Origin: an uncultured Duganella sp. | Lineage (GTDB): Bacteria; Pseudomonadota; Gammaproteobacteria; Burkholderiales; Burkholderiaceae | DNA: 29,865 nt | Assembly (NCBI GenBank): GCA_946482335.1 | Contig: CAMLRG010000053.1 | Coordinates: 1 to 29,865 of the forward strand | Direction of reading: 5' to 3' | In this document: positions 1-7,487 of the stretch, one piece after another | How positions within the stretch are numbered: position 1 is the first letter of the stretch | How the letters are laid out: every line of letters starts with the position of its first letter | Made by a program: the position numbers and the translations under genes | The notes under the pieces: generated by a model | The model's database searches: none | Told to the model about the DNA's origin: nothing | What the model saw: only the letters and a program-made list of their open reading frames with translations

Positions 1-30
1 AACGTCCCGGTCAGCGACTTCACACGGTAA
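1..30 (+). CDS. possible 3' end of an upstream gene
   Basis: Frame 1 stays open from the window edge to a TAA at 28-30 and encodes NVPVSDFTR. It would be the last codons of a gene that starts outside the window. The piece is too short to assign. In exopolysaccharide loci an SGNH-like protein such as the next gene often follows an MBOAT O-acyltransferase, so that is one candidate, but nothing here shows it. Confidence 0.25.
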   Translation, partial: NVPVSDFTR

Positions 31-180
31 CGGTAGACGATAATCATACTGTAAGCTTATACAGTATTTCGCTAATCTCAAGGGGAACGACAGCTTCGGC
101 ATGGCTTTTTACAGGGCCCGAATTGCTGCGCAATTCGCTGTCGGCTCCTTTCACTTCCCGCCCTGAAGGACGGGGTTTCT
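31..180 (-). mobile_element. remnant of an IS200/IS605-type element end
   Basis: Read on the minus strand, the block starts with GAAACCCCGTCC-TTCA-GGGCGGG (179 down to 157). This hairpin is familiar from the end of tnpB genes and the 3' part of their guide RNAs in IS200/IS605 elements. A second perfect hairpin follows (119-137, 8-bp stem, 3-nt loop), then a third near the presumed outer tip (46-67, 8-bp stem). Subterminal hairpins are what Y1 HUH transposases recognise. No transposase remains: the sequence inward, where tnpB should lie, is the SGNH-like gene. It could be a decayed end or a short non-autonomous derivative. The assignment rests on motif memory, and the exact boundaries are uncertain. 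Confidence 0.45.
46..67. repeat. perfect hairpin, putative IS200/IS605 end hairpin
   Basis: ATACTGTA (46-53) pairs with TACAGTAT (60-67) around a 6-nt loop. It sits at the outer tip of the putative element remnant, where a subterminal recognition hairpin would be expected. It is not followed by a T-run on either strand, so it is a poor rho-independent terminator. Confidence 0.45.
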
Positions 181-193
181 CGGAGCATAATTG

Positions 194-1354
194 ATGAAAA
201 CCTACCTTTGCGTCGCCGCCGGCCTGCCGCTGCTGCTGGTGGGCGGGGTGGCTGCCACCAATTACGTGCTCGATCCTTTCCTGATCCACCAGTGGGGGAC
301 ACCGCAGCTGCAACGCTTGCGCCAGCCAGTGGAAAAGCTGAACGCCTGGGGCAAGACGTATGCGATGGCGGTCTACCGCCCCGAGACCATCTATCTCGGC
401 AATTCGCGCACCGAACTCGGCTTGCCTGTCGCCGCGCGAGGTGCCGAGCGCGTATTCAATGCCGCACTGTCCGGGGCGACCGTCGGCGATGCCTTGCGCA
501 TGCTGGGGCATGCGCGCGAACTGGGCCCCTTGCGCCGGGTTGTCTGGGGCATCGACGCGCCTTCGTTCACGCTTTCCGTCGGCAATACCGAACTGGAAAG
601 CGGCTTGCTGGCGCAGGATGGACGCTATCTGGCCCGCCGCGTGCTGATGGACTTGCAACGTTCGGTCAGCGTCGACATGTCGCGTGCATCGCTGGACTTG
701 CTGGCCGGGCGTGCAGCGGCGGTCTGCCGGCCCAGCCTGGCGCGGTTTGGCCAACGCGATGGCGCCTGCATCCGTCACCGCATCGAAGGCTGGGGCGGTA
801 CCGCTGAAGTCGTCGGGCCGCGCACACGCGAATTCCTGCGTGGTGAAGGCCCGGTCGAGGGCACGTTCGAAGCCCTCGAACTGGCCCTGCGCAATGACTG
901 CGCGGTCGAATGGCGTTTGTATGTCAACCCGACACACGCCATGACGATCGATGCGCTGTATTGGTCAGGCAGGGGCCCGCAGTACGAACAGTGGCTGCAG
1001 CGGCTGGCGGGCATGGGCCAGAAGCTGAGGGCGGCGGGATGCGATGTGCGGGTCTATGATTTTTCCGGCTTCAACGCTATAACGGGCGAGCCGGTGCCGC
1101 GCAGCGGCGACCGCGCGGAAATGCGGCATTACTGGGAGACGTCGCACTATCGGGAAACGGTAGGCGACGCCATCCTGGCGCGACTGGCGGGCGGCCCAGC
1201 AGCCGTGGATGGCTTCGGCACCGAATTGGCGCCCGCCACCGTGGCGGCGCGGATCGCCCAGCTGCGCGCTTCGCGCACCAGCTACCTGCAGACGCACCCT
1301 TACGAGGCGGAGCGAGCGCACCGCATCGCCATTGCTCATACTGGCGGCCGATAG
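194..1354 (+). CDS. membrane-anchored SGNH-like protein of the exopolysaccharide locus
   Basis: This 386-aa protein has an N-terminal hydrophobic segment (about residues 5-24) that would be a signal anchor, so the body is probably periplasmic. LGNSRTELG (Ser71) matches the block-I region of SGNH hydrolases and acyltransferases, with Asn where GDS has Asp. Near the C-terminus, ETSHYRETVGDAI (from Glu315, with His318) resembles block V, with ExxH in place of DxxH. Known relatives in polysaccharide clusters O-acetylate or de-acylate the polymer, but that role here is inferred. ATG 194 is preferred over the adjacent TTG at 191 because CGGAG lies 8 nt upstream. The 3' end overlaps the convergent methyltransferase gene by 19 bp. 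Confidence 0.6.
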   Translation: MKTYLCVAAGLPLLLVGGVAATNYVLDPFLIHQWGTPQLQRLRQPVEKLNAWGKTYAMAVYRPETIYLGNSRTELGLPVAARGAERVFNAALSGATVGDALRMLGHARELGPLRRVVWGIDAPSFTLSVGNTELESGLLAQDGRYLARRVLMDLQRSVSVDMSRASLDLLAGRAAAVCRPSLARFGQRDGACIRHRIEGWGGTAEVVGPRTREFLRGEGPVEGTFEALELALRNDCAVEWRLYVNPTHAMTIDALYWSGRGPQYEQWLQRLAGMGQKLRAAGCDVRVYDFSGFNAITGEPVPRSGDRAEMRHYWETSHYRETVGDAILARLAGGPAAVDGFGTELAPATVAARIAQLRASRTSYLQTHPYEAERAHRIAIAHTGGR

Positions 1355-2085
1355 CGCAGCATGGCCGCCCCTTTCTCGCAAGGCAGGGAAGCGACTTCGA
1401 GTTGTGTGAATTCTTCAGTCCAGCGCTGCAAGGCCGCGCGCTCGCCCGGCCGGGCCGCATCGTCGAGGAAGATGGCGGCTCCCGGCGCGAGCCGCGGGAA
1501 CAGGGCCGGCCCGGCGGGATAGCGGGCCAGTTCGCCGACCGCTTGCGGCGGACCGTCGATGATCAGCATGTCGATCGCCTGGCCGAGCCGCAAACGGCTG
1601 CAATCGTACCAGAGGTATTCGCGGCTGCCGAACGCCTGGGCACGCAGGGGCGCATCGATCACCTTGGCCCAATCGGCCAGTCCGTGCAGTTGCAGCTGGC
1701 GCCGCGTGCGTCGTGCATAGACGGGATCGTGCTCCAGGCTGACCACCTGGCCAGCGCCATTGATCTGCATGCAGCGCGCCAGCACCAGGGTGGAGGTCCC
1801 GCTGCTGCATTCCACGACGCACAGCGGCTTTTCGTCCAGCGCGTGGGCGGCCAGCTCCTGCAGGAAATCCGGCGATGCGGCCCAGCCGCGCGTCAGTGGC
1901 AGGGCGCGCCGCAAGCCCAGGCTGACGTAGAGCCCCTGCAATGCTTCCAACTGCCGGAACAGCGAGGCATTCTGCTGGCGCGCGTCATCCCGCATCGTGT
2001 GCACCAGCAAATGCATATGGCGCACCTTGTGCAGGATATACGCACAGAGCAGCAACAAGACGCCGATGGCCACGCTATGCATCAT
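1336..2085 (-). CDS. membrane-anchored class I SAM-dependent methyltransferase
   Basis: The protein has 249 residues. An N-terminal transmembrane helix (about 4-18) is followed by a short linker and a Rossmann-type methyltransferase domain. VVECSSGTSTLVLA (Glu92) is the SAM-binding glycine-rich loop, SLEHDP the acidic strand-2 motif, and IDMLIIDGPP (Asp177) the strand-4 motif. The layout fits the Methyltransf_24 type, often found in sugar-polymer clusters. The substrate is unknown. The start was chosen at 2085 because its ATG overlaps the kinase stop codon (ATGA, 4 nt), which implies translational coupling. An in-frame upstream ATG at 2157 would lie deep inside the kinase gene. It is probably the last gene of the chain-length/kinase operon and may methylate a polysaccharide at the membrane. 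Confidence 0.7.
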   Translation of the reverse strand: MMHSVAIGVLLLLCAYILHKVRHMHLLVHTMRDDARQQNASLFRQLEALQGLYVSLGLRRALPLTRGWAASPDFLQELAAHALDEKPLCVVECSSGTSTLVLARCMQINGAGQVVSLEHDPVYARRTRRQLQLHGLADWAKVIDAPLRAQAFGSREYLWYDCSRLRLGQAIDMLIIDGPPQAVGELARYPAGPALFPRLAPGAAIFLDDAARPGERAALQRWTEEFTQLEVASLPCEKGAAMLRYRPPV

Positions 2086-2846
2086 TCGTAGTAACCGTAA
2101 TACTCGGCGCCGGGGAAGGCGCGCGATTTGTTGTAGATCAGGTTGACGTGGCGGCAATGTTCTATGCGCTGCAGGGCCGCCTGGACCGCCGCCTGGGTGG
2201 TGGTTTCCGCCTCGACCACCATCACGACCTGCCCCATTTGCGAGACCAGGACGCTCGCTTCAGTGGTCAGCAGGAGGGGCGGGGAGTCGAACACGATGAT
2301 GCGGTCCGGATAACGGCTGGCCAACTCTTCGAGCAGCCGGCTCATGTTGCGGCTGGCCAGCAATTCCGTCGCGTGCCGGCTGGCGGTCCCGGCGGGCAGC
2401 AGCGTCAGCGAGGGCACGTTGGTGCGCATGATGACATCCGACAGTTCCACGCTGCCATCGAGCAGCACGTTCATCAAGCCCCGCTCCGCCTGCAAGCCCA
2501 GGACCCTGAGCACGGACGGCCGCGCCACGTCGGCGTCCACCAGCAAGGCGCGCGCATCCCTTTCCATCGAAATGCTCATGGCGAGGTTGATTGCGCAATA
2601 CGTCTTGCCTTCACCCGGCAAGGCGCTGGTGACCACGATCAGGTTGCCATGTGGGATGGCGTTGGCGCCCGCTGCGCGCGCATCATTGAGCAAGGCGCGC
2701 TTGACGATGCGGAAATCCTCCGCCACCGACGTCCGGCCGCTCTCGTGCGTGACCATGCCGCGTTGGCGCATGCGCACCAGGTTGATGTCGGCGTAGCCCC
2801 GTTCAGCCGGTGGTGCGACTTCAAGCAAACTGGGCGGTAATTGCAT
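2082..2846 (-). CDS. polysaccharide tyrosine autokinase (BY-kinase, CapB/EpsG type)
   Basis: This is a cytoplasmic P-loop kinase of 254 residues. It has Walker A TSALPGEGKT (Lys81), Walker A' LLVDADVARP (Asp104, Asp106) and Walker B IIVFDSPP (Asp187). The C-terminus is a tyrosine cluster, EYYGYYE (Tyr249, 250, 252, 253), the usual autophosphorylation site. Such kinases act with a Wzz-like membrane partner to control chain length and export of exopolysaccharide, and here that partner is encoded immediately upstream. The start at 2846 has a GAGGAG site that overlaps the end of the partner gene. Earlier in-frame ATGs lie in sequence that codes for the partner in another frame. The kinase and transmembrane activator are separate proteins, as in Gram-positive CapA/CapB and exosortase-linked loci. 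Confidence 0.88.
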   Translation of the reverse strand: MQLPPSLLEVAPPAERGYADINLVRMRQRGMVTHESGRTSVAEDFRIVKRALLNDARAAGANAIPHGNLIVVTSALPGEGKTYCAINLAMSISMERDARALLVDADVARPSVLRVLGLQAERGLMNVLLDGSVELSDVIMRTNVPSLTLLPAGTASRHATELLASRNMSRLLEELASRYPDRIIVFDSPPLLLTTEASVLVSQMGQVVMVVEAETTTQAAVQAALQRIEHCRHVNLIYNKSRAFPGAEYYGYYE

Positions 2847-2856
2847 GGCAACTCCT

Positions 2857-4380
2857 CTAGTGGTACAGCAGGGTGTAGGCCATGACGCCGCTATAGCACA
2901 GCAACAGGCAGGCGCTGCCGGCGCCGAAGCCCAGGCGGTCACGCCAATGCTTGCGCTTTTCGTCATCGGTCCAATTCATCGCCACCGTGCCCAGTACGCG
3001 GAAGCCGGTGGCGGCGCGCAATTCGGCGGGGCTGCGGAAGGTGGGGCGCAATTCGGCCAGACCCAGCGCCGCGGCGGCACCCGCCAGCAAGCTGAACAGC
3101 AGAACCAGGCTGTAGTACAGGGCGCGGTTGGGCCCGATAGGGCGCTGGGGCAGGGTGGGCGGATCGATGATCTTGAAACTCATCATCTCCGTGGTGGTCG
3201 TCAATTCCCCCGACAGCTTGGCCGACTCGCGGCGCGCAATCAATTTCTCATAATTTTCTTTGTTGATATGGTAGTCGCGCGTCAACTGGCCAAGCTGGCC
3301 TTCCAGTTCAGGTACCGCATTGCGCTGATCCTGCAACTGCGCCTGGCGCTGCTGCATGGCCTCGACCCGCGCGCGCAGGGCCGCAACCCGTGCTTCCGAC
3401 TCGGCGAGCGCGACCTTCATCTGGTGGAACAAAGGATTGTATTGGCGCGCCGCATCGCTGGACGCGGCGTGCTGTTGCCGCTCCTGCTGGCGCTTTTCCT
3501 CAAGCTGCGCCAGCAGGCGCAGGGTGGCCACCACGTCCGGATGCTGGTCGGTGAATTGCAGGCGCAGGCCATCGAGATTCTTGTTGAGCGCGCTGATGCG
3601 TCCGTCCAGTTCGGACGCTTCGGCGGGGCCGCCGACGGCGGCCAGCACCGGCTCGTCTCCGCCAAACTGGGCCTCGATGGCCTTGCGGGCTTGCTCGGCT
3701 TCAGCCAGTTCGAGCTGGGCGGCGGCCAATGCTTCGCTGGCCGCAATCAGCTTGCTGCCGTAATCCTGTCCTTCGCGCGGCAACAGGTAATTATGCTTCA
3801 GGCGAAATTCCTTTACCGCGTTCTCGGCCGACGTCAGCTTGTCCTCATAGCCGCGGATCTGGTCGTCGATGAAGCGCACGGCCTTGTCCGAGTCGCCTCT
3901 CTTACCCTTGAAACTGCCTTCGACGAAGATGGTCAGCAATGCCTGCACCACGTCGCGCACCTGTTTCGGCTGCGAATGGTTGTAGCTGATCGTATAGATG
4001 TCATAGCTGCCGGTCCCGCCGATGCGTATGCGTTTCAGCATATCGTCGACCAGCGCATCACGTTCGCGCAGCGATACCGCCTGCAGGTCGAGATCCACCA
4101 TGCGCAGCACCCGTTCGATATTGGGCCGGCTCAGGAGGGTGCGGCTCATGATCGACACTTGCTGTTCGACGTTGGGCATGGTGGTCATGCCCACCATCAG
4201 CGGTTTCAGGATGCTCTGCGTATCGACGTAGACCCGCGCTGTGGTCTGGTATTCGTCAGGCAGGGAATAGACCTTGGCCCATCCCGCCAGCGCCACCAGC
4301 CAGGCGGCGCAGAAACCTGCCCAACGATGTTTCCAGATGCCTTTCAGGCAGGACATCAATTGGCTGACGAGATGCTCCAT
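2857..4380 (-). CDS. polysaccharide chain-length determinant (Wzz/GumC-like, XrtA-system type)
   Basis: This 507-aa inner-membrane protein sets polymer length and partners the adjacent kinase. The first membrane helix is at about 19-38, followed by the Wzz domain (TTARVYVDTQSIL, 46-58). A long charged periplasmic coiled-coil region covers about 170-390. The proline-rich DPPTLPQRPIGPNRA (406-420) leads into the second helix (about 421-440), and a further hydrophobic segment ends the protein (488-505). The stretch PNVEQQVSIMSRTLLSRPN recalls chain-length proteins of exosortase (XrtA) loci; this subfamily call is from memory. The start at 4380 has GGGGAG 7 nt upstream; an ATG at 4476 has no site and adds a low-complexity tail. 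It lacks the cytoplasmic kinase domain found fused in proteobacterial Wzc. Confidence 0.85.
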   Translation of the reverse strand: MEHLVSQLMSCLKGIWKHRWAGFCAAWLVALAGWAKVYSLPDEYQTTARVYVDTQSILKPLMVGMTTMPNVEQQVSIMSRTLLSRPNIERVLRMVDLDLQAVSLRERDALVDDMLKRIRIGGTGSYDIYTISYNHSQPKQVRDVVQALLTIFVEGSFKGKRGDSDKAVRFIDDQIRGYEDKLTSAENAVKEFRLKHNYLLPREGQDYGSKLIAASEALAAAQLELAEAEQARKAIEAQFGGDEPVLAAVGGPAEASELDGRISALNKNLDGLRLQFTDQHPDVVATLRLLAQLEEKRQQERQQHAASSDAARQYNPLFHQMKVALAESEARVAALRARVEAMQQRQAQLQDQRNAVPELEGQLGQLTRDYHINKENYEKLIARRESAKLSGELTTTTEMMSFKIIDPPTLPQRPIGPNRALYYSLVLLFSLLAGAAAALGLAELRPTFRSPAELRAATGFRVLGTVAMNWTDDEKRKHWRDRLGFGAGSACLLLCYSGVMAYTLLYH

Positions 4381-4416
4381 GCCGCGCTCCCCTGGTTGTC
4401 GGCTCCGGTCTTTTTG

Positions 4417-4422
4417 ATTATA
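4417..4422 (-). promoter_or_regulatory. candidate -10 box for the chain-length/kinase/methyltransferase operon
   Basis: A perfect TATAAT on the minus strand would give a leader of about 30 nt before the start codon at 4380. No good -35 lies 16-18 bp upstream, so the promoter may need an activator or may be chance. Confidence 0.35.
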
Positions 4423-4566
4423 TGGATGGGGAGGTGGCTTGCCCGGCGAACCAAACCGATGCTTGAGGCCTGTCAAAAAGTGTGCGTGTTCAGGATGCGC
4501 GGTGGCGGGCGGACGCCAGCAGGGACAGCAATGGCCGGCGCAGCTGCGCGATCGGCGGGGAGGGGC

Positions 4567-4971
4567 TTATTTCGTGTGGCGCGGCGCGCCCATCTGCACG
4601 AGCCAGACGTGGTCGGCAGTGCTATTGGACACGGTGGAACTAGCGCGGTAACGGCTGGCGAGATAGTCCGCCGACACCAGGTCGCCGGCGCGGGCCGCCT
4701 TTTCCAGCAGGCGCATCGCTTCTTTTTGCTTGCCGGCGTCCAGCGTGTAGCGCAAGCCCAGCTCGCGGGCCGCCACCGGCGAGCCCTGCTCGGCCCACTC
4801 GCGCAAACGGCGTTCGGCGGCAGCGCCGCCATGCTCGGCCAGCTTTTGCGCCACAGCCTCGACGACGGGGGCAGGCGGTTCGACGTTTTCCTTGACCTGG
4901 CAGGCAATCAGCATGCCGACCATGACCAGGGTGGACGTCACAATCACTCCCGCCTTGTTGAAAATTTCCAT
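4567..4971 (-). CDS. small lipoprotein with Sel1-like repeats
   Basis: The protein has 134 residues. Its N-terminus (MEIFNKAG, then a hydrophobic run ending LIAC) is a lipoprotein signal with lipobox L-I-A-C, so it is probably lipid-anchored in the envelope. The mature part contains alanine-rich helical hairpins of Sel1/TPR type, for example AARELGLRYTLDAGKQKEAM followed by LLEKAARAGDLVSADYLASRY. Sel1 repeats bind proteins and have no enzymatic activity. The start at 4971 is preferred over ATGs at 5001 and 5079 because a strong promoter at 5000-5027 would initiate transcription downstream of both. It lies upstream of the chain-length gene with a 186-nt gap. A link with polysaccharide export is suggested by position only. 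Confidence 0.6.
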   Translation of the reverse strand: MEIFNKAGVIVTSTLVMVGMLIACQVKENVEPPAPVVEAVAQKLAEHGGAAAERRLREWAEQGSPVAARELGLRYTLDAGKQKEAMRLLEKAARAGDLVSADYLASRYRASSTVSNSTADHVWLVQMGAPRHTK

Positions 4972-4999
4972 ATTTCCCAGTGTTCCCCGAAAGGATGGC

Positions 5000-5027
5000 A
5001 TTATATCAAGAAGTTGCCCAAAATCAA
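5000..5027 (-). promoter_or_regulatory. sigma-70 promoter of the Sel1-like lipoprotein gene
   Basis: On the minus strand TTGATT (5027-5022) and an extended -10 TGATATAAT (perfect TATAAT at 5005-5000) are separated by 16 bp. The expected transcript start is near 4993, about 22 nt before the start codon at 4971. Confidence 0.6.
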
Positions 5028-5175
5028 AACATGGCACAACTTTCACCATTCTATGGAAGAGTGGTCGATCAAGGCGCACGCCTTGGTTTGACTGCCAAAA
5101 GCTTATTGTTGCCGATCATAGCATGCGGGTGTTGCGCCGCATCAATCGTGCTGGGGTAACAGATGTAACCATTCG

Positions 5176-5571
5176 TTAGCGGGCGGCGGCGCGCCCGCTA
5201 TGCTGGTCCAGCCATGCCCCGGCATGGTCGTGCACCAGCTTCAATTCCCCTTCCAGCACGGTGAACAGGAGGGGGATTTCCACAACGCGGCCCTCTTGCA
5301 GGGCCAGTTCCAGGGCCAGCGAGGCGGCCACGAAGCGTTTTGCCCCGAGATTGCCAATCGAGCCGCGCAAATTGTGCAGGAGCCGGCGCGCTTCCATGAA
5401 CTTGCCGTCGCGAATCGCCTCGCCGGCCATATTCAGCGGTTCGACGCCTGGGCCAATGCCGTCGCGCACAATTTTCACCACCGTCGCCAGGGCTTTTTCA
5501 TCCTGGCCCATATAGTCCATCAGCCGGTCGACGCAAAAAATCGCTTCATCCGGCGCACTCGCATAGCTCAT
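5176..5571 (-). CDS. stand-alone HPt phosphotransfer protein
   Basis: This soluble, helical protein of 131 residues carries the HPt signature ARRLLHNLRGSIGNLGA. His66 is the predicted phosphorylated histidine, followed by the small residues and glycine typical of the four-helix HPt fold. HPt proteins shuttle phosphate from the receiver of a hybrid kinase to a final response regulator. There is no kinase or receiver in the same operon. The hybrid kinase at 9763-12009 has a receiver but no HPt, so this protein could serve it. The start at 5571 has GAGGAGAG just upstream. It follows the hydrolase gene by only 14 nt and is probably co-transcribed with it. Confidence 0.82.
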   Translation of the reverse strand: MSYASAPDEAIFCVDRLMDYMGQDEKALATVVKIVRDGIGPGVEPLNMAGEAIRDGKFMEARRLLHNLRGSIGNLGAKRFVAASLALELALQEGRVVEIPLLFTVLEGELKLVHDHAGAWLDQHSGRAAAR

Positions 5572-5585
5572 AAACCCGCTCTCCT

Positions 5586-6863
5586 CTATTCGCGGAACGT
5601 CCAGTACCGTCCGCTCGCGCCTTCGACCGCCTGCAAGCCGAAACGTTCGGCGGCCCGGGCATGTTTGTTGATCAGATAGAACATATCGCTCAATGCCGAG
5701 CGCTGCTCGGCAAAATAGGCGTGCCGGATGAAGCCCGTATCGACTCCGCTGGCGTCAATCGTTTCGACTCCCTTCGCCAGCACCAGCCCGGCGCCGCTCT
5801 CGCCGGCGCGCGCATAGCCATGGATCGCCTTCGACGCCCGCATGGCGCTATCTTCGGACGAAGCATACAGCGTCATCGGGTTGGCCACGGCGGCCAGCGC
5901 CGGCACCAACTGCTGCCGGAACACATCGGCATCGATGTCGGGCGCCGCCAGGATCACTTCCCGGATGCGGCCAGCCAGTTCCGGTCGCGCCGCGAGCACG
6001 CTGGCCGTTGCCTTGGTCATGGCCCGGTTGCCCATGCTGTGCGCGAGCAGGTAGATGTGTTCGGCGTCCGACTGTTCGAGGAAGTCGGCCAGGAAGGCCG
6101 CCAGGTCGGCCTGGGTCCATTCCACGTTCGCTTCATCCACTATATAACCGGACAGCTTCCCTTGCGAGGGCCAACTGTAAAATACCGGCACGCCCTGGAA
6201 GCCCAGGTCGTACGCCAACTGGCCGGTGCGCCGCGCCGCGTCCTCGAAGGTGGTGCGGTAGCCGTGGATGAACAGCAGGGCGCTGCGGGTGGCCCCTCCC
6301 GCCAGCGCCTGGCGCAGCTGCGCCATGTAAACGTCGCGGTCAGCCAGTTCGGCCGACAGCAGTACCACATGCTGCTCGGGATCCTGGCGGAACTCCAGCC
6401 GCAGCAGGGAAGGCGATTCCAGTTCGCCCAGCCGATGGTCCCGCGGGATGCTCACTTCGCAGCTGCCAAAGCGCAGCGGCCCGCGGGCACTGCCAAACAG
6501 GCGTGCCGGATGGCGATCGCCGCTGAGCTCGCGGTTGGTGGCAAAGTACACCCGCATGACGCCATGGTTGGGCGCTCCCTCCAGGGCAGTGGCCGGCGCG
6601 CGGGTGCCGCGGCGCCGTTCCACCTCATCGATCAGGTTGCGGGCGGCAGCGCGCAGGTAGCGGTCGCCGGCCAGGCCGGCTGCCGCCAGGGCATCGCTGA
6701 GCGCGAACTGGCGCGAGCGCGAACCGGGGTCCTCTTCCACATCGGCGATTGCGTCGGCGACGGTGGGTGATTGCGCCGACAAACGGGATTTCAGCATCTG
6801 GTAGGCCGCACTGACGCCGCCTTCGCCGGCACCTGCCGTCACTGCTGTCGTAATGACGTCCAT
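5586..6863 (-). CDS. DUF900-family alpha/beta serine hydrolase with N-terminal helical domain
   Basis: The protein has 425 residues and no clear signal peptide. Residues 1-85 are helical and alanine-rich, with a conserved-looking EEDPGSRSRQFALSDALAAAG stretch. Residues about 103-405 form the DUF900-type hydrolase: LLFIHGYRTTFEDAARRTGQL (oxyanion region), PVFYSWPSQG, nucleophile elbow AHSMGN (Ser276), AAPDIDADVF (Asp309 or Asp311 as acid) and RHAYF (His381). The family is predicted to cleave esters or lipids, but substrates are largely unknown. The start at 6863 has AGGAGA 6 nt upstream; an ATG at 6899 does not. The N-terminal domain resembles small adaptor domains of bacterial conflict and signalling proteins, an impression that needs a profile search. 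Confidence 0.78.
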   Translation of the reverse strand: MDVITTAVTAGAGEGGVSAAYQMLKSRLSAQSPTVADAIADVEEDPGSRSRQFALSDALAAAGLAGDRYLRAAARNLIDEVERRRGTRAPATALEGAPNHGVMRVYFATNRELSGDRHPARLFGSARGPLRFGSCEVSIPRDHRLGELESPSLLRLEFRQDPEQHVVLLSAELADRDVYMAQLRQALAGGATRSALLFIHGYRTTFEDAARRTGQLAYDLGFQGVPVFYSWPSQGKLSGYIVDEANVEWTQADLAAFLADFLEQSDAEHIYLLAHSMGNRAMTKATASVLAARPELAGRIREVILAAPDIDADVFRQQLVPALAAVANPMTLYASSEDSAMRASKAIHGYARAGESGAGLVLAKGVETIDASGVDTGFIRHAYFAEQRSALSDMFYLINKHARAAERFGLQAVEGASGRYWTFRE

Positions 6864-6931
6864 GCTCTTCTCCTGGCTGATTAATGCATATCTGACCACA
6901 CACCCAAGGCCAAGTCCAGCGCCACGTGAAG

Positions 6932-7297
6932 TTAGCGCTCGGGCGCCAATTCCAGCCGGTTAATGCGTGCTGCCTTGTTGAAATCGATGGCAATCCGCAC
7001 GGGCTGCGGTGCGCATTTGGCACGGTAGACATACAGGCGGTCTTCCCCATTCACGGTACGCGAGAGCAGCTCCAGCTCGAACGGCCGGCGGCACCCTTTC
7101 ATCGCGGCCGCGAGGCCGGGGTCGGCTAGGTAACTGGCACCGCGTTCGGTAAAGCGTTCCTGCGCCGGCTTGCCGTCGGCCAGCCCCTCCAGCACGTCGA
7201 CCACCTGGGCCGTGACCTCCGGTTCCTGGTCCGGGACGGCGTGCCCGGCAGGCAGCACCAGGCAGCCCGCAAAAAATAACAAATAGTTAAATTTCAC
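6932..7297 (-). CDS. small exported protein of unknown function
   Basis: The 121-residue product starts at GTG 7297 with GGGAGG upstream. A signal peptide (MKFNYLLFFAGCLVLPAGHA) should be cleaved after Ala20, giving a periplasmic or secreted protein of about 100 residues. Cys69 and Cys95 could form a disulfide. I do not recognise the family. Adjacent sequence motifs (CRRPFELELLSRTVNGEDRL and RLYVYRAKCAPQPVRIAIDF) suggest a small alpha/beta domain. It is the first gene of a minus-strand run that continues, after 68 nt, into the DUF900 hydrolase and HPt genes. A candidate promoter precedes it at 7360-7387. Confidence 0.65.
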   Translation of the reverse strand: MKFNYLLFFAGCLVLPAGHAVPDQEPEVTAQVVDVLEGLADGKPAQERFTERGASYLADPGLAAAMKGCRRPFELELLSRTVNGEDRLYVYRAKCAPQPVRIAIDFNKAARINRLELAPER

Positions 7298-7359
7298 TGA
7301 GGCCTCCCTCTAACGTTGCGCGTGCGGTCTTGACTCGATGCAAATGCGACATTTTTGCG

Positions 7360-7387
7360 ATTTTAATCAATGTTCCAATTAAATCAA
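7360..7387 (-). promoter_or_regulatory. candidate sigma-70 promoter for the exported protein/hydrolase/HPt run
   Basis: On the minus strand TTGATT (7387-7382) and TAAAAT (7365-7360) are 16 bp apart in an AT-rich stretch that stands out from the GC-rich surroundings. The predicted leader before the GTG at 7297 is about 55 nt. Confidence 0.4.
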
Positions 7388-7402
7388 CGAAGTTTTACTC
7401 GT

Positions 7403-7408
7403 TATACT
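7403..7408 (+). promoter_or_regulatory. candidate -10 box for the M36 protease gene
   Basis: TATACT lies 80 nt before the protease start codon. The -35 position holds only TTAAAT (weak, 18-bp spacing). The AT-rich divergent region is shared with the minus-strand promoter, so one regulator could act on both. Confidence 0.3.
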
Positions 7409-7487
7409 CGCCCCCACGCTGTTGACTGCCAGCCCGGCGGGGCTCCCGAAAATTACACCAATAACCGCTTCAGGAGAGACTCACGAT

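Noticed and set aside
44..937. Minus-strand open frame of 297 codons across the element remnant and the first gene
   Set aside because: Its inner part is the shadow of the SGNH-like gene, which has a ribosome site, signal anchor and family motifs. Only the outer 150 bp are of interest, as a possible element end.
4471..4476. Perfect TTGACA on the minus strand before the chain-length gene
   Set aside because: No acceptable -10 lies 16-18 bp downstream; the TATAAT at 4422-4417 is too far away (48 bp).
2845..5091. Plus-strand open frame of 748 codons opposite the chain-length gene
   Set aside because: It is the antisense shadow of a clear Wzz-like gene, its composition is rich in Gln, Arg and His as in shadows of GC-rich genes, and it shows no domain.
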